This document shows positions 48,590 through 60,998 of a stretch of DNA of 64,000 bases, piece by piece. The position numbers and the translations under genes were made by a program. The notes below the pieces were generated by a model. The model ran no database searches. It had not been told where the DNA came from and saw only the letters and a list, made by a program, of their open reading frames with translations. Where the stretch lies: contig NC_080067.1 of assembly GCF_949987535.1 (NCBI RefSeq), positions 27,308,039-27,372,038 on the forward strand, written 5' to 3'. Every line of letters begins with the position of its first letter. The stretch's first letter is position 1. Source of the stretch: Balaenoptera acutorostrata (lineage: Eukaryota > Chordata > Mammalia > Artiodactyla > Balaenopteridae).

Positions 48590-50955
48590 GAGCTAAGCCA
48601 CACTGGCCACAATCTGTGTGACAGAATGGATGCCTTGTACCCTTCTTCTTGATATCTATGAAACCTGTGACTGGATACAAGGACTGCAGCCAGTGCTACT
48701 GCGGGAAACTTGGACATCTCCATGACAGTACTTGCTAGTAGAAGCAACATAAATGCAACCTCTCTTCTTTTTTGTCCTCCAAATTTCCAGCGAGTGCATC
48801 TAATTAACGGAATTTAAATCACATCCACAACCCTAACTACAAAATAGGCTGGGAAATGTCGTTTTTAGCTTTCTAGTCTCTGCAGTACAGGCAGTCATAC
48901 GCCAAAGGACGTTGTAACAGATGATGAACGCTGACCCACCGTATCTGCCGCAGATACAGACCCTGATTCTCTTGAAGGCTAGCCGTCATCAAAGGCGCTA
49001 TAGATAAATTGAGAATGATGGCACGTAATACCATCAAATAATGTTGAGAAGCTTACAAGTATTTGTATTTTAGTATATTTTTTAAATTGTTTTATAATGA
49101 CATATTTTAAAAAATGCCTGAAATTGGTTCTCCACCTGTATGATGAATTTAGTGGTCTGTGGATGCCCAAAGTTACCTGACATTTAAAGTGTGGGTAGTG
49201 GATGAAAAGCCTGAAAGAGGGAGTTCAAAAAAAAAAATTAGAATGGGTTACCTAAGCTGAGGAAATGTCAGTGTTATCAAACACTGAAGCGTGATTAAAT
49301 AAGGTGGGGGCCAGAAGAACAGTCACTTGATTTGGTAGCACTTAATATTATTAGTGTTCTTGAAAGTTCTAGTAAAGAAATAGGGTCAGAAGCCAAATTG
49401 TAGGTTTAGGCTGTGAGTAGGAGGGGAAGGATTGAAGCAGAGATTATAGAATAAGTTTTCCGGAAGCTTGCCTTTTAAGGAGCAGTAGTTTATTGTTTGT
49501 TTGGTTTTTGTCCAATGCACTTGCTTATTTATATACAATAATTAACTAGAACTAGTGAGGCCCTGTGAAAATATCACACACAGGACAGGTATAATCTTCT
49601 AAAATTCCTCACTTCTTTGTGTAGCTTAATATAAAGTGTGTGCTATTAAATTAATCTTTCTGCTTAGAGATATATTGAGTACAACATTATTTTTGTTAAT
49701 TCTCTAACCATTAGTTACTTCACTTTTGATTTTTTAAAATAAAGTGACAGTTAATTACTTTGATGTATGTTTTTTATAAAGTGCCAGTTAATTACCACTG
49801 TATTTTGGAGTTACAGTTTAAAGTCTTGATAGCTGACTTAATCAACATATATTAGCATGATTGATTGGTGATCTGGCATTGATTAGATGAATTTACTTTT
49901 CAGTGTAGTTTATTTTGAACATTAGTGACAGATATTCAAAGATTATGACAACTGCTTTTCTAGGAAGTGATGTTGAGTGCATTTTATATATTACTTAGAA
50001 CTTGAATTTTAATTATTCTGAGTAAATGTCTGATAATGTCAAGTTCATTGGATTCTGCAGACAAAATAATCCCCACTGTCTCCCTCTTAGAAAGGTGGGC
50101 GGTGGAATATGTGTACATTGATATAGTGTAGTTTTCTTAAATCGCACTGGTGTGAATGAAACAGCAACATGTTCAAGGGCAGTGATTTAGTATTTAAGAT
50201 TCCCTCATTAGATATGGAGCATGTTTATTATGATTTAATTCCAAATTTGTTTATATTCCAGGCCCTATATGGTGACCTAGGTGGATTTTTAGTTAAAAAA
50301 AAAAAAACAACAACCCAGACCCTCTGGATTACACAGAGGGCAGATGGCAAAGAAGGAGAGACTTAAAGGAGAAGGTTGAAAGTAATGAAAACAGAATTGC
50401 TGGGCAGTGTCCTGGAGTGAGAAGGAGGGAATGGGGTAGAGAGAGCACAGGTAGGTGGATGAGCTGTAGATAATAGGGGGGGACATGTAGTCTTTTGAGG
50501 AAGAGAAGCTGGATGGATACAAATTCAAATATATATTATTTTTCCTGTTAGGAAACTAGTGAATTTGTAAAGGCCAACCCATATTAGGCAAGTTGGGGGT
50601 CATTTAAAAGATTAGATTCCTTTATTTTGACTTGAGATGCTTATTCTATGACGTTGGTAACTTGATTTCTTTCCCCTAATCTCTCAGTGACAAACTTAAT
50701 AACAGTGAGTATCTTACTGGTGCCTTTCCATTGATTTTTCTAATTTTATTTTATTCTACTTTTAGTTCTCGAGAATTCTGTTTTATTCGGTGGACTTACT
50801 CAGGACTTAAGCCTGAGAGACAGCCTCTCAGATAGCTCTGAGGGACTGTTCCCTGATTTTTCTAATTTTAATTAAAAAAAATCATTTGTTTATTGAGTTT
50901 TTCATAGGTGCTTCTTAAGTTTCTGCTAGACTTCTTTAAAAGATATTGGTTTAAA
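48590..50955. other. Intron 1 stretch, nothing recognised
   Basis: AT-rich, with an imperfect local repetition of 'agtgacagttaattac' and 'agtgccagttaattac' near 49743 and 49780. No gene. Confidence 0.4.
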
Positions 50956-50970
50956 TGGCCTTTAGTTTTA

Positions 50971-51148
50971 TTTATTATTTTTAAAATATTTATTTATTTA
51001 TTTATTTGGCTGTGCTGAGTCTTAGTTGCGGCATGTGGGTTCTCTAGTTGCAGCATGCGGGATCTTTAGTTGTGGCATGCGGGATCTAACCCGGGCCCCC
51101 TGCATTGGGAGCACGGAGTCTTAACCACTGGGCCACCAGGGAAGTCCC
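50971..51148 (-). mobile_element. CHR-type SINE, intermediate form
   Basis: (TTTA)n tail then 'ggctgtgctgagtcttagtt', ending 'ccaccagggaagtccc'. A perfect 15-base target-site duplication 'tggcctttagtttta' lies at 50956 and 51149. Confidence 0.95.
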
Positions 51149-51449
51149 TGGCCTTTAGTTTTAAAGTTGGTAAGCAGAAAGAGACTTGAGTTTATCTAGC
51201 CCAGACTTTTGTTAGGAAAACTGTTCTTCAGAGATTTGTCTGAAGTCATTTGTCCACTTAATAGCAGAGGTAATACAGGAACATTGGTTTCATGATTCTC
51301 AGGGAAATGCTCTTTCCCTTATGCCAACTACATTGCTTTCCTAATTTAGTACACTGGTGTCTGATTTCAGCACCCCCAGTTTTGTGTGTCCTTTTAGCCA
51401 ATGAGCATCTCACAAGAACTTCGAAACTAGACTTACTTGATTCTTTAAT

Positions 51450-52700
51450 ATTCATTCAGCAAATATTTCTCGGTATTTAACAGTCACTATTTTAGATCTT
51501 GGGGCTCATTAAGTTCTCAGGCATTGAATGAGGGAACCAAGAACTCTCAAAGAATGAGGGAACCAGAAATAAACACTTAGGTAAAAATTAAGAGTTCCAG
51601 ATAGTTGTAAAGGCTCTGAAGAAAACAGAGACATAGAATATGGTAGCAGGATTATTTACTTTAGATAGAATAGTCAGGAAAGGTTTCTGAGGAAGTGACA
51701 TTTGAGCTGAGACTTGAATGGTAGGAAGAGGCAGCCATATGAAGATGTAGGGTTAGAGCATTTCAGGCAGAGGCCCTAAGCTCGAACAAGCTTGACATGG
51801 TTGATGAATGGAAGGAAGGTGAACACTGGGGAGAGTGGGAGGAGAAGAGGTCAGAGAGGAGAGGACAGTTCAGTAGGGCTGTGTAGACCATGAAAATGGG
51901 CATTTAGAAATGGAATTGTATTCTAAGTGAAATGGAATGGCATTGGAGTAGGGGGGTAATTGACTTGAATAGTATGTTTAAAAGATCATACTCCTTGATG
52001 GAGAGTGGATTGTAGGGTGATACTAATGAAGGCAAGGAGAAGTGGTTGCATTTGGGATTTATTTTGGAGTTCTGCTGGATTTACTGACGGACTGGACATG
52101 GGGGTGGGAGGTTTGGGGAGCATGGTGAGAAAAAGAGAGGAAGATGGTGGTAGAGTGGGGGAGGAGTGGGTTTTAGGGGAGGAAATCAGATGGTTTGTCT
52201 GGGACTTGTTAAATTTGAGAAGCCTACTGGATATCCAGGGAGGCAGTTGAGTATTCATATCTAATGTTGAGGAGGAGAAATCAGGCCTGGAAACGCATAT
52301 CTGGGAGGCATCAGCATGAACACCATATACTGAAGGAATTTGCATAGGGAAAGAAGAGAAGGTGGTCCAGAACTGAGCCCTGAAGCATTCCAACATTTAG
52401 AGATGAGGAGGGAAAGAAGTCAGCAGAGGTCCATGATGTAGGAGAAATGCCAAAACTACTGTGTTGTGGAAGCCAAGAAAAGAGTGAGTTTTAAGGAGGG
52501 ATGTTAGCATTCACTTATATTAAATAAATAGTGCTGTCAGATCAGGTATGATGAGGACAGAGAAATGCCATTGGGTTTGGCAATATGGAAGGCATTGGTG
52601 ACCCTAGATAGAGCAGTTTCACTGTTGTCATGGGGTTAAAAGCTGATTGGAGAGGGTCAAAGAATGAATGGAAGGTGAGGAATTAGAGACAGTGGCTAGA
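51450..52700 (-). mobile_element. L2/CR1-type LINE relic with reverse-transcriptase remnant
   Basis: Begins with the reverse complement of the L2 3' end ('ttcattcagcaaatatttct') and continues into ORF2. Translating 51986-52396 on the minus strand gives 'HADASQICVSRPDFSSSTL', which aligns with the catalytic 'YADDTQIY' region of L2/CR1 reverse transcriptases with the active-site aspartates partly lost. Stops and shifts abound. Confidence 0.7.
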
Positions 52701-53199
52701 GATGATTGTTTTTGAGGAGTTTTGCTGTGAAAGGGAGTCTAGAAATGGAATGATATCATGAGGGAGGAGACGGAGTCAAGGGAGTTTTTTTTTTTTCTTT
52801 TTGTGCTTTTTTTAAAATTGGGAAATATCAAAGTTTATGAGCTGACAGGAATGATCCAGTAGAGAGGAAAATTAATGATACAGGAAAGGGGGATTAATTG
52901 TGGAGACATGTCTTTAGGGTCGTACTGGTGGGATGGGATGAGGACATAAATGGGGACATTGCTCTTTTCTAGGATCAGGGATGCGGTGGTATAACATGAC
53001 CTCACATGCCCCTTTACACACAGCTCCTCCCTTCGTCTCACCAGATTCCTTTAGACCAAGTTGATTATCTTTCTTAATCACTAATTTTTTCTTCTGTGCT
53101 ATATCTTTTATGTTCTTTTGGATTTAATGTGTCCCATATAAGGCTTAGCATGAGGCAGCTGGTGATATTTAACACCAGTTTTAATTTTTGTGCCAACAG

Positions 53200-53317
53200 G
53201 TGAAGCGAAAAATTTATTGCCATATCTTGGACCCAACAAAATGAGAGATTGTTTCTGCACCATAAATTTGGACCAGGAAGAAGTTTATCGTACCCAAGTT
53301 GTTGAAAAATCTTTAAG
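53200..53317 (+). CDS. RASA2: RASA2 exon 2: first C2 domain, strands after the N terminus
   Basis: 118 bases encode the end of Cys51 through the first two bases of Ser90: '[20 protein letters not shown]', then '[20 protein letters not shown]'. The acceptor is 'tttttgtgccaacag' with an upstream pyrimidine tract and the donor is AAG|gtttgt. The phase (1 in, 2 out) joins exon 1 and exon 3 without a shift. The domain is C2A, which binds membrane lipids in many C2 proteins. In GAP1m the usual calcium-coordinating aspartates are largely missing: where typical domains have a 'DPYV'-like motif this one reads 'RDCFC'. That fits the published view that GAP1m C2 domains do not act as calcium sensors like those of RASAL1 and CAPRI. 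Confidence 0.96.
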
Positions 53318-55969
53318 GTTTGTAAAAAATTGGTAAATTATCATTCATATGATATATATTGAATAAAAAATTTTACACATTTTCCTGACTGTAATCATCA
53401 AGAAGACTTTCTTCATCTGAACCTTTTATTTTCCTTTTAGATTCTGAGCTCATTTTTAGAGTTACAGAATCTCAGAGTTTGAAGGAACTGTAATGTTCAT
53501 TGAGCTGGACTAAATGCCTTATGCTTAGTTCCTCCCGACAATTATTTTTGACAAGTAGTCATATGGCATTTGCTTAATAATGTTCCAGTGACAAAGGAGT
53601 TCACTGCCTCCTAAAAGCAGCCTGTTAGGTCTTAGAACTATTCTGACTCTTGAAAAGCTCTTACATTTAATTTATTAATGTCTGTCAAAAGGAGAACCTA
53701 CCATATGCCAAGAACTTGCTGGGTGCTATTTATTCATACATCCACAAGAACAAGATAGCCACAGTGCTTGCTTTCATGTGGCTTTTCATTGCCTCAAAAT
53801 GTATCTTCCTCTTAATTGTTCCTAATTCCGTCCCTTGGATTTCTGGAGAACAAGTTTAATCCATCATTCACGTGACACTCTTTCAAGTTTTTGAAAACAA
53901 CTACCATATACCTCAGTTTTTTCTCTAGGCTAAATTTTGCCCACTCATTTGAACTTTTCTCAAAGTACATCATTATTTTATTTCTCTTGAGAGTAAATTA
54001 CCCCTTAACATTTATAGAAGTCACTTAACTAAGTAGGGCATTGTAAGGCAATGAACTCTTAGGTAGATTTGTCATTTTTTGGAAGTCTAATAGCACTGCG
54101 AGAGTATCATAGTAAATTATAATTCATAAAATTGAAATGTGCCACCTCTTCCCTGTAATAGTGTTTGTGGATATAATTCTAGTGCAGAGCTGTACTGGAA
54201 GGATGCAGTCTTGTTCAGAGACAAGAGTTAAAATAAGGGAATGAAGAGTTGTTGGAATGAACGTATGGTGGATGAAATATTTAGTAACCCAAGGAGATTT
54301 GAAGTAATATACTTCACATCTTTAATCGTAAATCACCTATCCCTGTTGTATTAGAATTTGTAATTATTTATATAAATGATGAAACTGAGTCACCAAAAGC
54401 CTGAATAATTTGTGCATGTAATAAAGGAAGTTAGAAACAAAACTGGGATAGGGACCTGAAACTATTTAAATCTCAATTTGTTATTTAATGTATGTTGATT
54501 CCATATCACACAAAAATCAGTTATATACAAAACTAGTAATTTTCAATAAATTGAATATTTGTGGTAGCTTCTAGTATGTAATATAGCTTTGTAAATGAGT
54601 AACTAAAGTAAGCTTACTTTTTTTCCAAAACTATTGCCTGCCTTTCCAGATATTTGTGTGGGGGAAATGATAAAACCAAGTATTTTTATCCATCTTAAAT
54701 TATTATGCTAGATGCATAGCAACTTGGAAGATATTTTAAGGCTAGCAATGGTTACCTTAGGTCATTTCAATATAATTAGACCACATGTTTCTTGGATTCT
54801 AGGTGCCTCCTAGCATTCTTCCTTGTGGAATAGGGTGAAAGAATTTGTAGTATAAACCCTTGCTCACCTTGCTTTCAATTTCAGTGTTTTCTACCCTTGT
54901 GAATGTTGTGATAAGCTGTTAAGTCAAAAGTCAGTAGATATCATTTAGATCTTTTATGGGTTCTGAATATTATAGTTTTTATAGGTAGTCTGGATATAGA
55001 ATTTTTCATGGCAGGTAAGTAGGAGTCACATATGGAATCCATAGCTCCTAAATCTCTACCTCAAATCCTTTTAAGAAGTAGGTGGTCTATAAACAACTTG
55101 AGTAGCAATACTTCTTGTACCTAGTGCTTCTCTTCCCCACACCAGGAATTTCCTTAGGAGTGATATGCAGGATTATAGGTCAGTGATAACAGTAGAGTAT
55201 TGCTTTATAAAAAAACTATATGTCTAGTTATTGCTTCTAACCAACGTTGTTGAAAACATTTTTTCAAATGGATTGATTAATTAATTTATTTATAAAATAA
55301 AGATGTGGGCGCCCAGATGTGGGGATTAGATTGTTGAGATTGTGATGATACAGTGATACAGATGACTTAGTGAATAATTCTCATCTTGTTCTTATTTGGC
55401 TTTAGAATGTGTTTTAAAAATAATATTTGAGTGTGGTTGTGTAATATATAAAGGAAATTCTCAATTGTATATAAAATGATGCAAAGGAGAAAAACACCTA
55501 AACCTGTCTTTGCCTAATAGTTGTTTTTCTGTTGATTTCTATATTGAGACTAATTGGAAAGACTATTTTGACAGACCACCTTTTAAGTTTATTTTGGTTA
55601 CATTTGAAGTGAAAAATATATTGACAAAAGTTGACCAGGTATTATAACAACTAAAAAGCTAAGTCAACTGTTTTCTGGACAGGGTCAGAAATGACTTCTT
55701 TAAGAGTCATTTACTTTGCATTTTAGCTTCTCTTTAAGTTGTGACATCCTGAAGAGATTGCATTTTATGCTGACATTTTTAAAGTACCTTTTGTTCTTTA
55801 AACATTCTCAGGAAAGAGGTACGCTTGACAAAAGATGTTAACTAGAATTTCAGAGATTCATTTCTTCATAGGAGAATTTAAATATCAAAAGAGCATTCTT
55901 AAAATGAACTTAGAAATATAAGCTGTTTCGTAGGAGAAACTCTTAGCAACTTGGGGGTAGACAAAGATT

Positions 55970-57225
55970 TCTTTACTTAGGATGCCAAAAGCACCTATCA
56001 TAAAAGAGGGAAACTGATCAACTGGATTTTATCAAAATCAGAGCCTTCTGCTCTTTGGCACTGTCAAGAAAATGAAATGGCAAGCCACACCTAGGAGGAA
56101 ATATTCTGACAAAGGGCTTGCATCCAGAATTTATTCAGACAAACAAACAAACAAACCGAAAACCCAATAAGAAGACAGACAAACCTTTTAAAATATGTGG
56201 AGGAAGCTCAAACAAATAGTTCCTAAAATAAGATATACAAATGGGCAACAAGCACAGGAAAAGATATTCAACATCGTTAGTCATCAGGGAAATACAGTTT
56301 AAAACCATTTCTGTCACTACGCATTCTTGAACATAATGTGTCACGACAGAAATCAGATCACTGGTTCCCGTGACAGTATGGAGTGAGTCATTGCACAGGG
56401 AACTTTGTTCTTTATCTTGATTGGGGTAGAGATTACACAGGTATATACATTTATCATGTCACATTCACTAGAATAGCTAATTTTTTTTTCGAAACAACTT
56501 TTTATTGAAGTATAGTTGATTTATAATGTTGTAGAGTAGCTAATTTTAAAAAGACTTTCAGTAGCAAAAGTTAACAATGATGTGGAGCAGCTGGAGCTCT
56601 CATACATTGCTGGTAGGAGTGCAGAATAGTACAGCCACGTTGGAAACAGTTTGACAGTTTCTCATAAATTAAAAGTTCGCCTACCTTTTAACTCAGCAAT
56701 TCTATTTTTAGTTACCTGTCCAAAAGAACTGAACACATAAAAGAGCTTTGTATAAAAATGTTCATAGCTGCCTTATTTTTAATAGCCCAAACTGGAAACA
56801 ACTCAAATGACATCACTAGGAGAATGGATTGTAGAATATTCATAAATGGAATATTACCCAGCACTTAAAACAAATGAACTAGTGATATACACAGCAAGAT
56901 GGAACAAATATCATAGACGTTAAGCTGAGTGAAAGAAGCTGGACACAAGTGTACATACTATTTGATTCCATTTATATGAAATCCTACACCAGATCTTTAG
57001 TGCTAGAAATCAGATCACTGGTTGCCTGTGACAGGTATGATGGGGTAACTGCAGAGAAACAAGAGGGAACTTTGTGGGGAGTTGCAGTGTTACTATATCT
57101 TGATTGGGATGGACGCTATACAGGTTTATAAATTAATCAAAAGTCATTAACTTCTGTACTTTAAATTAGATTTTATTTTATGTGGTTTATACCTCAATAA
57201 AGTTGATTAAAAATAACGTATTTTA
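55970..57225 (+). mobile_element. Old L1 relic (ORF2 3' end plus 3' UTR)
   Basis: L1 landmarks in order: 'aactggattttatcaaaatc', 'aagggcttgcatccagaatt', 'tcatcagggaaatacagttt', 'tacattgctggtaggagtgc', 'gaatattacccagcacttaa', and the terminus 'cctcaataaagttgatt'. It is 5'-truncated and decayed, and interrupted by the micro-insertion at 56485. Confidence 0.85.
56485..56534 (-). mobile_element. Very short 5'-truncated L1 insertion (about 50 bp)
   Basis: A T-run followed by 'tttattgaagtatagttgat' and 'ttataatgttg' is the reverse complement of the last 40 or so bases of a cetartiodactyl L1 3' UTR. It sits inside an older L1 and is flanked by 'tagctaatttt' at 56474 and 56537. Confidence 0.8.
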
Positions 57226-57639
57226 ATTTTTTTAAGTATGTTTTAAAATAACATTTTACATAGCATTATTCATTTTAGGTGTTATGTATTATTGTGGTTT
57301 ACATATTTTTGAGATGATGATGGTGTGAATGACACTGTCCTCAGCTCTCATTTGTGTCCACTTTAGGTGAGCATGACCCCAGGCAGTTACTGGATATTCT
57401 GTCCACAGGACTCCAGAAAATCTGTTTGTTCAGAGCCCAGCCTGGCAATCGAGGTCCTTTCAGAGTTCAGCTTGGTTTATACAGGGTTTAGTTGAAACTT
57501 AGCATAGAGAGTTATTTTGGAACTCTTGAAGCTTTTCTTTACGGTGTTTAATCTGTAATTTTAATTTATTTCATTGAAAATATTATAGGAGGACACTGTT
57601 GAATTTAAATTTAATGAACTTTCCCCCTTTTCTCTCTAG

Positions 57640-57743
57640 CCCATTTTTCAGTGAAGAATTTTACTTTGAGATTCCAAGAACTTTCCAGTATTTGTCTTTC
57701 TATGTTTATGATAAGAATGTTTTACAAAGAGACCTTCGTATAG
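57640..57743 (+). CDS. RASA2: RASA2 exon 3: first C2 domain, middle
   Basis: 104 bases encode the last base of Ser90 through the first base of Gly125: 'PFFSEEFYFEIPRTFQYLSF' followed by 'YVYDKNVLQRDLRI'. The acceptor 'ttcccccttttctctctag' is strong and the donor is ATAG|gtatgt. Conserved C2 landmarks are the 'P-F-F-x-E-x-F-x-F' strand and the 'V-Y-D' end of strand 6. The frame stays open after the donor for about 30 codons (to 57835), but that is intron. Exon 4 ('KVAIKKEDL...' in the family) was looked for and is not within the window. Confidence 0.96.
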
Positions 57744-57897
57744 GTATGTACTATTCAGAATTGTCTTTTAATCACAACATTGGTGTTTATAGTCATTCTT
57801 TCTCTAAGTATAAAGTGTTGAAAACAACAGAATAATATATTCTCAACTTTCTAACCCTTTCCTGTAGACTTCATGTTCATTTGTGGATCTGATTTTT

Positions 57898-58246
57898 TTT
57901 TTTTAACTTTATTGTACCATTTGTTCATTTACTTTTCTTTTTTTTTTAAATTAATTAATTTATTTATTTATTTATTTATTTTTGGCTGTGTTGGGTCTTC
58001 ATTTCTGTGCGAGGGCTTTCTCTAGCTGCGGCAAGCGGGGGCCACTCTTCATCGCGGTTCGCGGGCCTCTCACTGTCGCAGCCTCTCTTGTTGCGGAGCA
58101 CAGGCTCCAGACGCGCAGGCTCAGTAGTTGTGGCTCACGGGCCTAGTTGCTCCGCGGCATGTGGGATCTTCCCAGACCAGGGCTCGAGCCCGTGTCCCCT
58201 GCATTGGCAGGCAGATTCTCAACCACTGCGCCACCAGGGAAGCCCC
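57898..58246 (-). mobile_element. CHR-type SINE, cetacean-like form, close to exon 3
   Basis: T-rich tail and (TTTA)n, 'ggctgtgttgggtcttcatt', ending 'ccaccagggaagccc'. A perfect 16-base target-site duplication 'tgtggatctgattttt' lies at 57882 and 58247. It lies 154 bases downstream of the exon 3 donor. Confidence 0.95.
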
Positions 58247-59159
58247 TGTGGATCTGATTTTTAATTTGAATGCTCAGCTTGGGTGACACTTCCTCAGGGA
58301 AGTGACATAACCGGTCTCCCCCTACTCATGGTGCTATGTGTTTCCATAGTACCTGGTGGGTCCCTTTTTATAGTATTCATTAGAGTTGTTCATCCGTTTG
58401 TTTGTTTTTCAGGTGTATCAGAGTGTATTTGTCTACTTCTTTTATGTTATTAGTAAAGCTTGATCCTGGGTAGAACTCTGATTTATATGAATCTGATTTG
58501 ACAAATCAGTTTGTTGTTTAATGTCTAGGTGCTCTAGTTGAATATATATGACATTTATAAAGGCAGAGACTGTCACTGCCGGAGTGCGTTATATTTAGTA
58601 AATGCTCTGTAAATGTTGTTGAATGGTTCAGAGAATGTTTTTTACAAAGATCACAGTATTTGATCCCCAACAAAGAACATCTGTTTTTGAAGTTTTTCTA
58701 ATAGAAGTCGTAATTCGGTTTAATCTAGTCATATTCTTCTCTCTGGCTATATTGGTGACCGGTAACTGTTTCTTAAGTAATTGTTCGAGGTATGATCTGT
58801 AGGCATCGACTAGGACAAAACTAACTGGCCACATACTGTCACGTCCATGGTCTTTGCACCACTATCTTTGAATGACAGGTAGAGGTCTGTAATTTACATG
58901 CATTACCCTCCCTTTTTAGTGTCCTGAATGTCATCATCTCCACCTCTCCTTTCCCATTTGAAACATGCTCATCTCCTACAGTTTAATGATTACGCTTTAT
59001 TTGGCTTTGACCTCTTAACTACCGTCTAATTTGTTTCTGCTTTTGCTATTGAATTCCTTAACAAATGGTCTATATCCTTCTGCTTACTACTTATTTCTTT
59101 TTAAATCGCTATAATCTGAGTTCATTTTTCTGACAAACTTGTTTTTGAAGTTTGCCAAA

Positions 59160-60020
59160 AATCATTTTAGAGCAGATAAAATAACCTTTTAAAAACAATA
59201 ATACTTTCTCTTAATTGTAAAATTATTACATGTTCTAAGGGATTGGTAATGACTCTGCGTAAGAACAGCTAGAGTTAATAATTAGTGTATTTCTTCCCAT
59301 TCTTTATTTCACACATTTATATTATTACATTGTACTGTTTATTCAAGTTTTTTTCCTTTTTCATTTAATATCATCTAATGATCCTTTTCCCATGTCATTA
59401 AATATTTTTCACAAGTAATTTTTAAAATATCCTTTCTATAGGAATGTATTATTTTAACCACTCTTTTCATGGTAGAGATTTATGTTTCCAGATGTTTGTT
59501 ACTCTAAATGGTGTTGCTATGAACATCCTTCTGCATACATTTTTGCATGTCTTTTTTCTAGGATAAATTCCTAGAGGTGAAAATACTGAGCCAAAGCGTT
59601 TGAATATTTTTAAGTTTTTTTATATATATATATTTTTCCATTGGCTCCCAGAAATATTGCACTAATTTACATTCCCCCAAACATGACATGGGCGTAATCA
59701 TTTCACCATACCCTGGTCATTCTTGGATATTATCATTGAAAAATTATTTTTCTAATTTGATAGGTGAAAGAAATATTTCATTTTAACTTGTATTTTCTGA
59801 TTATTAGTGAACTTGAGGAATTTTTCATATGTTTATTGCTCTTTTACATTTTTCTTCTATGAATTAGTTGTTAATTCTTTTGCTTATTTTTCTTTTGGAT
59901 GGAATTTTATCTTTTATTTATTCTTATGCATCCATATTTGATAAATATGTTAACTTCTGTCAGCTATATACATAACAAATACTTTGTCACAAAAGGCATT
60001 TTCATAGTTTTCAATCCTCA
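59160..60020 (-). mobile_element. Old L1 relic (antisense)
   Basis: 'ggtgttgctatgaacatcct', 'ggataaattcctagaggtga' and 'cattggctcccagaaatatt' are the reverse complement of old L1 ORF2 and 3' sequence in order. Confidence 0.7.
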
Positions 60021-60655
60021 TCTGCCTCTGTGTCACATTAGACTCTTCGGATTGCTTATTCAACTTGTTGAAAGCCAAGGAAAAGGCAGTTTAATGACAT
60101 TGTATTTTCCTAGTTGTCTTCCTTCTGACTTCTTGTATGTAGACTTTTCTCTGTGTAGCAAACCCGTAATTATGGATCACCCCTGAGGCTCCACCCTTAA
60201 TTCAATTAAACAGACATTTACAAACACTTGTCTATGTGGCGTACAAAAGATGGGGATATTAAGGTGAATAAGATTCAAGTTGCTCCCAGGTTTTCAGGCT
60301 GATATATACTCTAATACTAATATATTTAATAGGGTCTGTGCTGGAGGTAGGAACAAAGTACTTGGGAGCACAGAGGAAAGAAGAGTTAATTTTGTTTGGT
60401 GGAGGATTAACAGAGACTACCTAGGTAGGAAAAGGAAGAAGTTTCAAGATAATAGGGATTAGCAGAAGCAGAGAAGAAAAAGTGAATCATGTTTGTGGTG
60501 TATCTGCTGGAAAATGTAAATTACTTAGGCCAAGGCTGGTAGAAGATGAATCTGGGAATATGAATTGGACCAAGTTGTGGTGGACCCTCAAAGCTGTGTT
60601 AAGGAATTTGGACTTTATCCTGTTGACAGTAGTGTTGATCCTTTTAAGAATGAGG

Positions 60656-60988
60656 GGGGGGCTTCCCTGGTGGCGCAGTGGTTGAGAATCTGCCTGCCAA
60701 CGCAGGGGACACGGGTTCGAGCCCTGGTCTGGGAAGATCCCACATGCCACGGAGCAACTGGGCCCGTGAGCCACAATTACTGAGCCTGCGCGTCTGGAGC
60801 CTGTGCTCCGCAACAAGAGAGGCCGCGATGGTGAGAGGCCCGCGCACCGCGATGAAGAGTGGTCCCCACTTGCCGCAACTAGAGAAAGCCCTCGCACAGA
60901 AACGAAGACTCAACACAGTCATAAATAAATAAATAAATAAATAAATAAAAGAACGTGAATTTCTTTAAAAAAAAAAAAAAAAAAAAAA
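60656..60988 (+). mobile_element. CHR-type SINE with two tails
   Basis: Starts 'ggggcttccctggtggcgca'. The body is of the cetacean-like form. It ends in (AAAT)n at 60921-60950, then the non-SINE segment 'gaacgtgaatttcttt', then a second pure A-run of about 24. Target copy 'aagaatgagg' lies at 60646 and 60989. Confidence 0.94.
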
Positions 60989-60998
60989 AAGAATGAGG

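Larger units (their letters stand above)
28721..53199 (+). other. RASA2: RASA2 intron 1
   Basis: A 24.5 kb first intron between the GTAAGC donor and the 'tttttgtgccaacag' acceptor, codon phase 1. It begins in the CpG island and then becomes AT-rich and repeat-laden. I found no further exon of RASA2 or of another gene inside it. Confidence 0.9.
53318..57639 (+). other. RASA2: RASA2 intron 2
   Basis: 4.3 kb, codon phase 2, from 'gtttgt' to 'ttcccccttttctctctag'. Around 53440-53960 lies an ancient repeat ('cagaatctcagagtttgaag', 'ggagttcactgcctcctaaa') that I cannot name with confidence. From 55970 it holds an old L1. The rest (about 54000-55960) is AT-rich with nothing recognised. No CHR SINE lies in this intron. 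Confidence 0.9.

Noticed and set aside
51986..52396. 136-codon minus-strand open frame
   Set aside because: Recognised as a decayed L2/CR1 reverse-transcriptase fragment rather than a host gene.
57599..57835. 78-codon open frame containing exon 3
   Set aside because: Only 57640-57743 is exon. The flanks are intron, shown by the strong acceptor and donor and by the match to the protein family.
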